The notes under the pieces are model-generated. The model did no database searches, was not told where the DNA came from, and saw only the letters and a program-made list of their open reading frames with translations. Below are positions 1-4,975 of a DNA stretch of 5,061 nucleotides, one piece after another (position 1 is the stretch's first letter; every line of letters starts with the position of its first letter). The stretch is from JAAFKA01 sp043748455 (lineage in GTDB: Bacteria > Bacteroidota > Bacteroidia > Cytophagales > Thermoflexibacteraceae). Location: positions 1 through 5,061 of the forward strand of contig JAYTNF010000053.1 of assembly GCA_043748455.1 (NCBI GenBank). The letters run 5' to 3'. The position numbers were made by a program, and so were the translations under genes.

Positions 1-4
1 AAAA

Positions 5-33
5 TCTGTCAAAATGTCATTATTTTAAGTTTG
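5..33 (+). promoter_or_regulatory. Candidate Bacteroidota-type promoter of grpE-dnaJ
   Basis: TAAGTTTG at 26-33 is an exact match to the TAnnTTTG -7 element of the Bacteroidota primary sigma factor. TCTG at 5-8, 17 bases upstream, matches the TTTG -33 element with one mismatch. This would start transcription near position 40, leaving a leader of about 85 nt before the grpE ATG at 125. The motif match is seen in the sequence; promoter activity is inferred. No CIRCE-type inverted repeat (the HrcA operator) is visible in the bases available. Confidence 0.5.
7..19 (+). promoter_or_regulatory. Tandem TGTCA half-sites in the grpE promoter
   Basis: TGTCA occurs at 7-11 and again at 15-19, an 8-base period, inside the spacer of the candidate grpE promoter. 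A regulator bound here would contact the -33 region of a heat-shock gene. The repeat is real, but five-base words recur by chance in AT-rich DNA and I cannot name a factor. The site is a candidate only. Confidence 0.2.
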
Positions 34-124
34 GCAAATAAATTGAAACCATTAGTTAATTATTTACATCACAATAGTGATACTCAAAAAAATTTTACAA
101 TTCCTACGTGAGTTACTACTTTTT

Positions 125-658
125 ATGGAAGACAAAGATATTAATAACACCCCAGACGAGCAAACAACACAGCAAGAGCCCATAAACGAGGCTACTAATT
201 TGCAAAGTGATGAAATTGATAAACTCAAACAAGAAAATGTAGAGTTAAAGGACAAGTATATGCGGTTATATGCTGATATGGAAAACCTTAGAAGACGCAC
301 TGCAAAAGAGAAGTTAGAACTTCAAAAAACTGCCAATGAGTCATTAATGCTTGCCATGTTACCTGTTTTAGATGATTTTGAAAGAGCTGCAAAAACTCTT
401 AAATCTGATATACCAGAACTCGAAGCTGCTAAATTGGGTTTTGATTTAATTCACAACAAAATGCTTAAAACTTTGGAAAACAAAGGATTAGTAGCAATAA
501 CTTCAATAGGAGAAGCATTTAATAGCGAATTACACGAGGGAATTACGCAAATTCCTACATCAGACGATATGAAAGGAAAAGTGGTTGATGAAGTTGAAAA
601 AGGCTATTATTTGGGCGAAAAAGTGATACGTTTTGCGAAAGTTGTTATTGGTGCATAA
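125..658 (+). CDS. grpE: GrpE, nucleotide exchange factor for DnaK
   Basis: Cytoplasmic co-chaperone that releases ADP from DnaK and so drives the DnaK-DnaJ-GrpE folding cycle. The product is 177 residues, normal for the family. Residues 1-29 are polar, acidic and probably disordered. Residues 30 to about 75 form the long helix used for dimerisation and contain the hallmark YADMENLRRRTAKE (49-62). After a helical middle (LPVLDDFERA, 79-88) comes the C-terminal beta domain that contacts DnaK, with GEAFNSELHEGI (129-140) and the ending GYYLGEKVIRFAKVVIGA (160-177). The ATG at 125 was chosen because it starts a typical acidic tail. An in-frame GTG at 77 would add 16 hydrophobic residues (ILKKILQFLRELLLF) that do not belong to GrpE. 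dnaJ follows after 53 bp in the same direction with no terminator between, so the two are probably co-transcribed. dnaK and hrcA are not in view. Family assignment is very secure; the exact start is likely. Confidence 0.97.
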   Translation: MEDKDINNTPDEQTTQQEPINEATNLQSDEIDKLKQENVELKDKYMRLYADMENLRRRTAKEKLELQKTANESLMLAMLPVLDDFERAAKTLKSDIPELEAAKLGFDLIHNKMLKTLENKGLVAITSIGEAFNSELHEGITQIPTSDDMKGKVVDEVEKGYYLGEKVIRFAKVVIGA

Positions 659-711
659 AATTTTGATAATGTACTAATAAATGACAATAAATTACAAAAA
701 TAAATATTATT

Positions 712-1866
712 ATGGCAAAAAAAGATTATTACGAAATATTAGGCGTTGAAAAAAGTAGCGGTGAAGACGAAATCAAAAAAGCCTATCGTAAATTAGCAAT
801 TAAATATCACCCTGACAAAAATAACGGTGATAAAGAAGCAGAAGAATCATTTAAAGAAGCTGCTGAGGCTTATGATGTTTTGGGAAATGCTGACAAAAAG
901 GCAAGATATGACCGTTATGGACATCAAGGTTTGGCAGGAAATGGCGGAGGCGGTGCTGGTTTTGGAAATGTCGAAGATATTTTTTCAGCATTTGGAGATA
1001 TTTTTGGTGGAGATAGTCCTTTTGGGGATTTTTTCGGCAAAAGTCGAGGTGGGCAACGAGTAAGAAAAGGCACAAATTTACGTATCAAATTGAAACTCAA
1101 TTTGGAAGAAATAGCAAATGGTGTAGATAAAAAAATAAAAGTAAAACGCCATATTGTCTGCACAACTTGTGATGGCACAGGTGCAAAAAGTGTTGGTGCT
1201 ATTAGAGCCTGTGGAACTTGTAATGGAACGGGTCAAGTACGAAAAGTGATGAATACGATGCTCGGGCAAATGGTTTCGGCAGCAGCTTGTCCAACTTGTA
1301 ATGGCGAAGGCAAAACAATTACTGACCGTTGTGGGAGTTGTAGTGGTGAAGGTATCATTTTGGATGAAGAAGTAATTCCTGTAAAAATACCCGCAGGTGT
1401 TGCAGAAGGTATGCAATTATCTATGCAAGGCAAAGGAAATATGCCACAACGTCCAAGTCGTGATGGTATGGCTGGTGATTTGTTAATTGCAATAGAAGAA
1501 CAAGAAGATGCAAATCTGAAACGTGATGGTAGCAATCTGCATTATGAATTATTCATTAGTTTTGCTGATGCAGCATTAGGAACCACGGTTGAAGTGCCTT
1601 GTGTGGGTGGAAAAGTGAAAGTTGTTATTGAAGCTGGCACCCAAGGTGGTAAAATATTGCGGTTGAAAGGCAAAGGTTTAAGAGATTTGAATGGTTATGC
1701 TCTTGGCGACCAACTCATACATATTAATATTTGGACTCCAAAGGTTTTGACAAAAGATGAAAAAACCATTTTAGAAAAGTTGCGTACTTCTCCAAATTTT
1801 AGCCCAAATCCTGACAAAAATGAAAAAGGTTTTTTTGATAAAATGAAAGATTTTTTTCAGGCATAA
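712..1866 (+). CDS. dnaJ: DnaJ, class A (type I) Hsp40 co-chaperone
   Basis: Delivers unfolded proteins to DnaK and stimulates its ATPase. The product is 384 residues with the full class A layout. The J domain (about 4-70) has DYYEILGV and the catalytic HPD at 33-35. A Gly/Phe-rich linker (about 71-117) includes GGGGAGFGNVEDIF. Then come four CxxCxGxG zinc modules, starting at Cys150, Cys167, Cys193 and Cys207; all eight cysteines are present, so both zinc sites should form. The two substrate-binding beta domains follow (to about 345), with VKIPAGVAEGMQL (224-236), then a helical dimerisation tail ending GFFDKMKDFFQA. The ATG at 712 is preceded by AT-rich sequence without a Shine-Dalgarno, as expected for Bacteroidota. 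The 53-bp gap after grpE shows no clear promoter of its own. The stop codon lies inside the base of the terminator palindrome. Nothing is missing or broken. Confidence 0.98.
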   Translation: MAKKDYYEILGVEKSSGEDEIKKAYRKLAIKYHPDKNNGDKEAEESFKEAAEAYDVLGNADKKARYDRYGHQGLAGNGGGGAGFGNVEDIFSAFGDIFGGDSPFGDFFGKSRGGQRVRKGTNLRIKLKLNLEEIANGVDKKIKVKRHIVCTTCDGTGAKSVGAIRACGTCNGTGQVRKVMNTMLGQMVSAAACPTCNGEGKTITDRCGSCSGEGIILDEEVIPVKIPAGVAEGMQLSMQGKGNMPQRPSRDGMAGDLLIAIEEQEDANLKRDGSNLHYELFISFADAALGTTVEVPCVGGKVKVVIEAGTQGGKILRLKGKGLRDLNGYALGDQLIHINIWTPKVLTKDEKTILEKLRTSPNFSPNPDKNEKGFFDKMKDFFQA

Positions 1867-1913
1867 AAAATAAAGATGACATCTTTTAAAAGATGTCATC
1901 TTTATTTTTTATG
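1862..1913. terminator. Perfect 52-bp palindrome, bidirectional terminator
   Basis: The bases 1862-1887 are the exact reverse complement of 1888-1913, giving 26-bp arms with no mismatch and no spacer. The core is GATGACATCTTTT facing AAAAGATGTCATC, flanked by an A-rich left side and a T-rich right side. Each strand therefore reads as a hairpin followed by a U-rich tract (TTTATTTTTT), the form of an intrinsic terminator in both directions. It sits between the converging dnaJ and DUF1232 genes and contains both stop codons. Structure is seen directly; terminator function is inferred with good confidence. Confidence 0.88.
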
Positions 1914-2130
1914 GTTTTAAAGTAGGTTTTTGCTCCTCTTTTTTGAAAATATTAGCCAAATCAAGCCCAAAATAACGCAACGAAGCCAAGAACAAAGCTG
2001 TTGCACTTGCCTCATCAAGATTACCAATATAAGGTATAACATCAGGAATTAGCTCTATAACACCAGCAGTGGGATTGGCTAAATAAATTAAAGAAATTAA
2101 ACCTATAAAGGCTATGGTGATACTTTTCAT
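1909..2130 (-). CDS. Small membrane protein, DUF1232 (YkvA-like) domain
   Basis: A 73-residue protein of unknown biochemical role. Residues 3-19 (SITIAFIGLISLIYLAN) form a hydrophobic helix. They are followed by IELIPDVIPYIGNLDE (25-40), which closely fits the DUF1232 hallmark (P-x-DLIPDxIPxxGxLDD). A second hydrophobic helix (about 41-55) and a charged, proline-containing tail (KKEEQKPTLKP) follow. This is close to the minimal size of a DUF1232 protein, so the whole gene is essentially the domain. It is probably an inner-membrane protein with the tail in the cytoplasm, though topology is a guess. It starts at ATG 2130, lies downstream of rsmA on the same strand, and converges on dnaJ, sharing the terminator palindrome. 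I see no clear promoter in the 183 bp upstream, which contain a GTCATTCTGAGC palindrome. The family match is from memory of the motif. Confidence 0.8.
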   Translation of the reverse strand: MKSITIAFIGLISLIYLANPTAGVIELIPDVIPYIGNLDEASATALFLASLRYFGLDLANIFKKEEQKPTLKP

Positions 2131-2157
2131 AGTTTTGTGATTTTCAATTTGTTTTTG

Positions 2158-2244
2158 TTTTTTGTCATTCTGAGCTTGCGAAGAATCTGTTTTTTTTTTG
2201 ACACAATAGCGTCAGATTCTTCGCAAGCTCAGAATGACAAAAAA
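2158..2244. repeat. GTCATTCTGAGC-type palindromic repeat, copy 1
   Basis: Perfect inverted repeat with 32-bp arms (2158-2189 and 2213-2244) around a 23-base loop that contains a run of ten T (2190-2199). The arm begins GTCATTCTGAGC and ends CGAAGAATCTG. Each arm can also fold alone: ATTCT and AGAAT pair around GC-AA-GC. The element lies between rsmA and the DUF1232 gene and is the same family as 3214-3284. Similar strings are, from memory, scattered between genes in many bacterial genomes; I could not check. No good T-tract follows it on the minus strand, so a terminator role for rsmA is possible but weak. Confidence 0.92.
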
Positions 2245-2255
2245 TATTTATTATG

Positions 2256-2317
2256 TTGTAACTATTTGATAATCAATAAATTAATTTCATATTTCATACA
2301 TAATATTTCATATCTAT
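2256..2317 (+). repeat. 62-bp rsmA-flanking inverted repeat, downstream copy
   Basis: This segment matches the reverse complement of 3126-3187 at 58 of 62 positions with no gaps; the mismatches are at 2280, 2299, 2302 and 2307. It contains an imperfect dyad at 2259-2283 (TAACT and TTGAT half-sites facing ATCAA and AATTA) and three ATTTCATA words at 2284, 2291 and 2305. Its last bases cover the rsmA stop codon (2314-2316), so the repeat supplies the end of that gene. Similarity stops sharply at 2318, where rsmA-specific coding sequence begins. Confidence 0.9.
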
Positions 2318-3117
2318 TGTAAAGGCAAATGTATTTTAATTTTATGTTTTTCCATCATTTGTGTAAGACTGATAAAATCTTGCACTGATAATTGTTCTGC
2401 TCTTTTGTCAAAAATTTTATCTTCTATAATTTCAGTTGCAATTCCAATACCTTTTAACGCATTTCTCAATGTTTTGCGGCGTTGATTAAAACCCATTTTT
2501 ACGATATTAAAAAACATTTTTTCATTACAAGGCAACTTTTCAACGTCATTTCTACGTAAGGTAATTACCGCCGATTTTACTTTTGGTGGTGGATTAAACA
2601 CATGTTCATGTACGGTAAAATGGTATTCAATGTTGTAATAAGCCTGCAATAAAACACTTAAAATTCCATAAGTTTTGTTGCCATGTTTGGCTGCTATTCG
2701 TTCTGCAACTTCTTTTTGAATCATACAAACCAATTCCATAACTTGATTTTTATGTTCCAAAACCTTAAAAAATATTTGCGATGAAATATTATATGGCAGG
2801 TTTCCAATAATTCCAATAAGTTGATTATCATAGAGTTGTGCTAAATTCATTTTCAAAATATCTCCTTCTATAATTTTGTCGGCAGGAAATTTTAGCACCG
2901 TTTTCAAATATTTTACAGACTCGTTATCAATTTCTATCAAACTCAAATCAATATCTTTTTTTAGCACCAACAACTCTGTTAAAACTCCTGTTCCTGCACC
3001 AATTTCAAGCAGTTTTGTGTAACCTTTGTGTTGGCTTACACAATCTGTAATTTGTGCAGCTATACTTTTATCTTTTAAAAAATGTTGTCCTAAATGCTTT
3101 TTTGGTGCTACGTACAT
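2314..3117 (-). CDS. rsmA: 16S rRNA dimethyladenosine transferase RsmA (KsgA)
   Basis: Uses S-adenosylmethionine to dimethylate two adjacent adenines in the 3' terminal helix of 16S rRNA (A1518 and A1519 in E. coli), a late check in 30S assembly. The product is 267 residues, the usual length. The N-terminus has LGQHFL (9-14). The Rossmann methyltransferase fold shows motif I EIGAGTG (38-44), acidic EID (62-64), GD (85-86) and the catalytic NLPYN (106-110). FNPPPKVKSAV (174-184) and the helical C-terminal domain with FNQRRKTLRNAL (210-221) complete the family pattern. I start at the ATG at 3117 (MYVAPKKHLGQ). An in-frame ATG at 3177 would add 20 residues encoded by the flanking repeat and unlike any RsmA. 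The gene is boxed by inverted 62-bp repeats: one ends 8 bp upstream of the start, the other holds the stop codon. No clean TAnnTTTG motif lies upstream, so a promoter would have to sit in or beyond that repeat, or transcription comes from proS. Confidence 0.97.
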   Translation of the reverse strand: MYVAPKKHLGQHFLKDKSIAAQITDCVSQHKGYTKLLEIGAGTGVLTELLVLKKDIDLSLIEIDNESVKYLKTVLKFPADKIIEGDILKMNLAQLYDNQLIGIIGNLPYNISSQIFFKVLEHKNQVMELVCMIQKEVAERIAAKHGNKTYGILSVLLQAYYNIEYHFTVHEHVFNPPPKVKSAVITLRRNDVEKLPCNEKMFFNIVKMGFNQRRKTLRNALKGIGIATEIIEDKIFDKRAEQLSVQDFISLTQMMEKHKIKIHLPLQ

Positions 3118-3125
3118 GAGAAGTG

Positions 3126-3187
3126 ATAGATATGAGATATAATTTATGAAATATGAAATTAACTTATTGATTATCAAATAGTTACAA
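3126..3187 (-). repeat. 62-bp rsmA-flanking inverted repeat, upstream copy
   Basis: Inverted partner of 2256-2317 (58 of 62 identical, ungapped). In this copy the dyad at 3160-3184 is better preserved: TAACT and TTGAT halves face ATCAA and AGTTA. The repeat ends 8 bp before the rsmA ATG, so it forms almost all of the immediate upstream region and probably the 5' leader or promoter region of that gene. Read in the rsmA frame it encodes IINKLISYFINYISYL, which explains the false upstream extension of the reading frame. Confidence 0.9.
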
Positions 3188-3213
3188 TGTGAGTAATATG
3201 TTTTAAAATTTGT

Positions 3214-3284
3214 TTTGTCATTCTGAGCAAAGCAAAGAATCTGATATAATATGCCAGATTCTTCGCTTTGCTCAGAATGACAAA
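3214..3284. repeat. GTCATTCTGAGC-type palindromic repeat, copy 2
   Basis: Inverted repeat with 30-bp arms (3214-3243 and 3255-3284), 29 of 30 paired (A3234 opposes C3264), and an 11-base AT-rich loop. It shares GTCATTCTGAGC and AAGAATCTG with 2158-2244, but the middle reads AAAGC instead of TTGC, one base longer. Each arm can fold alone as ATTCT and AGAAT around GC-TTT-GC. It lies between proS and rsmA, 25 bp beyond the proS stop codon, and could act as a weak terminator or mRNA 3' end stabiliser for proS; that is inference. Confidence 0.92.
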
Positions 3285-3309
3285 TCCTAAACTTAGAACT
3301 TACAATTAA

Positions 3310-4785
3310 TTAATAAGCTCTTGCAAATAAAACTCTTTCTTTTGAAGGTTTTCCTGTAAAAATGCAAGTGCCATTTTCTTGTTCGTTATCCAAAGGAATA
3401 CAGCGAATTGTAGCTTTTGTTTCGTCTTTAATTTTATCGGCAGTTTCTGTTGTTCCGTCCCAATGTGCAGCCACAAAACCACCTTTTGTATCTAAAATTT
3501 GCTTAAATGCTTCGTAAGAATTTGCTTTTGTGATTTGAGAATCTCTAAAAGCTAAGGCTTTGTTATAAATATTTTGCTGAATTTCCACCAATAAATTATT
3601 CAAATAATCAGCTAAATTGTCTTGTGAAACCGTTGTTTTTTCTTTGGTATCTCTGCGTGCAACCTCAATTGTATTGTTTTCTACATCTCTTGCACCAATA
3701 GCCAAACGAATAGGAACACCTTTTAATTCCCATTCTGCAAACTTAAACCCTGGTTTTTGTGTATCTCTGTCGTCTAATTTTACAGAAATGCCTGCTTTTT
3801 TCAATGTTTTTTGTAATTCTGCTGCTTTTTCAAACATAATTTTGTCATTTCCCTTCGGAATTGGAACAATTACCACGTGAAACGGTGCTAAATTTGGTGG
3901 CAAAACCAAACCTTCATCATCAGAATGTGCCATAATCAACGCACCAATTAATCTTGTACTCACACCCCAAGAAGTTGCCCAAGCATATTCTTGTTGGTTA
4001 TTGCGATTGACAAATTTCACATCAAAAGCCTTAGCAAAATTTTGCCCCAAAAAGTGCGAAGTTCCTGCCTGCAATGCTTTTCCGTCTTGCATCATTGCCT
4101 CAATACAATAGGTATCAATAGCACCTGCAAACCTTTCATGTTCAGGTTTTACACCTTTCACGACAGGTACAGCCATGTGATTTTCGGCAAAATCTGCATA
4201 AACTTCCAGCATTTGCTTAGTTTCTGCAATAGCTTCCTCTTGTGTTGCGTGTGCAGTATGCCCTTCTTGCCACAAAAATTCGGCAGTTCTCAAAAATAAT
4301 CTTGTCCGCATTTCCCAACGAACCACATTCGCCCACTGATTAATCAAAATTGGTAAATCTCTGTAAGATTGCACCCAACCTTTATAAGTATTCCAAATTA
4401 CAGTTTCAGAAGTTGGTCGAATAATCAATTCTTCCTCCAATTTTGCATTTGGGTCAACCATTAAAGTTCCTTTTTTATTTGGATTTGCCATTAAACGATA
4501 ATGCGTAACCACTGCACATTCTTTTGCAAAACCTTCGGCATGTCCTTCCTCTTGTTCGAGAAAACTTTTAGGCACAAAAAGCGGAAAATACGCATTCACA
4601 TGACCTGTATCTTTGAACATTTTGTCCAAAGTTTGTTGCATTTTCTCCCAAATTGCATAGCCATAAGGCTTAATAACCATACAACCTCTAACCGCAGAAT
4701 TTTCGGCTAAATCTGCACGTTTTACTAATTCGTTATACCACGCTGAATAATCTTCGCTTCTTTTTGGTAATTTTTCGTTGCCCAC
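3310..4785 (-). CDS. proS: Prolyl-tRNA synthetase, archaeal/eukaryotic-like type
   Basis: Class II aminoacyl-tRNA synthetase that charges tRNA-Pro with proline in the cytoplasm. The 491-residue product is the normal length for the short ProRS form that lacks the inserted editing domain of E. coli-type ProRS. Family marks are KRSEDYSAWYNELV (8-21), RGCMVIKPYGYAIWEKM (33-49), the proline/ATP loop RPTSET (123-128), motif 2 around VRWEMRTRLFLRTAEF (155-170), LWQEGHTAHAT (171-181), GTSHFLGQNFAKAFDV (241-256) and motif 3 WGVSTRLIGALIM (273-285). The anticodon-binding domain spans about 303-400. The ProRS-specific C-terminal domain contains HWDGTTETADKIK (441-453) and Cys462 and Cys474, and ends ARAY; a C-terminal Tyr is typical of this type. 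The start is GTG at 4785. It is the only standard start between an in-frame TGA (4807-4809) and the conserved region, and no upstream ATG exists. A hairpin repeat lies in the probable leader. rsmA follows on the same strand after 192 bp. Confidence 0.97.
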   Translation of the reverse strand: MGNEKLPKRSEDYSAWYNELVKRADLAENSAVRGCMVIKPYGYAIWEKMQQTLDKMFKDTGHVNAYFPLFVPKSFLEQEEGHAEGFAKECAVVTHYRLMANPNKKGTLMVDPNAKLEEELIIRPTSETVIWNTYKGWVQSYRDLPILINQWANVVRWEMRTRLFLRTAEFLWQEGHTAHATQEEAIAETKQMLEVYADFAENHMAVPVVKGVKPEHERFAGAIDTYCIEAMMQDGKALQAGTSHFLGQNFAKAFDVKFVNRNNQQEYAWATSWGVSTRLIGALIMAHSDDEGLVLPPNLAPFHVVIVPIPKGNDKIMFEKAAELQKTLKKAGISVKLDDRDTQKPGFKFAEWELKGVPIRLAIGARDVENNTIEVARRDTKEKTTVSQDNLADYLNNLLVEIQQNIYNKALAFRDSQITKANSYEAFKQILDTKGGFVAAHWDGTTETADKIKDETKATIRCIPLDNEQENGTCIFTGKPSKERVLFARAY

Positions 4786-4814
4786 AATATAAATAGTTAT
4801 AAGTTTTCAATTTT

Positions 4815-4873
4815 TGTAGTGTGGACTTCAGTCCACACATTGCGTAGGTGTGTGGACTGAAGTCCACACTACA
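4815..4873. repeat. REPIN-like element: two inverted GTAG hairpins
   Basis: Perfect inverted repeat with 25-bp arms (4815-4839 and 4849-4873) and a 9-base loop. Each arm is itself a hairpin: GTGTGGACT (4819-4827) pairs with AGTCCACAC (4830-4838) across TC, and the right arm does the same at 4850-4858 and 4861-4869 across GA. Each unit begins, reading inward from its outer end, with GTAG (4816-4819, and its complement CTAC at 4869-4872). GTAG-hairpin units in inverted pairs match the description of REPINs moved by RAYT (TnpA-REP) transposases; no such gene is in the window. It lies 29 bp upstream of the proS start. Confidence 0.85.
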
Positions 4874-4898
4874 TTAAAGTCGAACACTGTTTAAGTTG

Positions 4899-4906
4899 CA
4901 AATATA
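4899..4906 (-). promoter_or_regulatory. Candidate -7 element of the proS promoter
   Basis: On the minus strand this reads TATATTTG, an exact fit to the Bacteroidota TAnnTTTG -7 motif. I see no good TTG or TTTG -33 partner at the expected distance, which lowers confidence. If real, transcription starts near 4892 and the leader of about 107 nt would carry the whole REPIN-like hairpin before the GTG start. Between this site and the next palindrome (4907-4975) I see only AT-rich sequence with no gene. Confidence 0.4.
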
Positions 4907-4975
4907 AGAAAAATAATTTTCCTTATAGTTGATATATGAGGATTATTTTGTAATTTGGTTATTATTTAGGTACTA

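Noticed and set aside
77..124. GTG at 77 as the start of grpE, giving 193 residues
   Set aside because: The extra 16 residues are hydrophobic and unlike GrpE N-termini, while the ATG at 125 gives a typical acidic start and a usual length of 177 residues.
924..1178. Minus-strand open frame within dnaJ, and similar ones at 851-1075, 1078-1416 and 1233-1535
   Set aside because: They are antisense to a complete, well-conserved dnaJ and their peptides reflect the Gly-rich and Cys-rich codons of the real gene.
2137..2322. Plus-strand open frame of 61 codons
   Set aside because: It runs through the GTCATTCTGAGC palindrome, its T-run and the 62-bp repeat. The peptide is low complexity and repeat-derived, with no recognisable domain.
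2256..3187. rsmA plus its flanks as a complete insertion sequence or integron cassette
   Set aside because: There is no transposase or integrase, no flanking target duplication that I can see, and RsmA is a near-universal housekeeping gene. The bracketing is reported only as a finding.
3617..4710. Plus-strand open frames at 3617-3880, 3991-4299 and 4501-4710
   Set aside because: All lie antisense inside the intact proS gene, and none shows a recognisable domain or a supporting promoter.
4786..4906. T-box or other riboswitch controlling proS
   Set aside because: No T-box sequence or known aptamer core is seen; the only strong structure is the symmetric GTAG hairpin pair, which is better explained as a repeat element.
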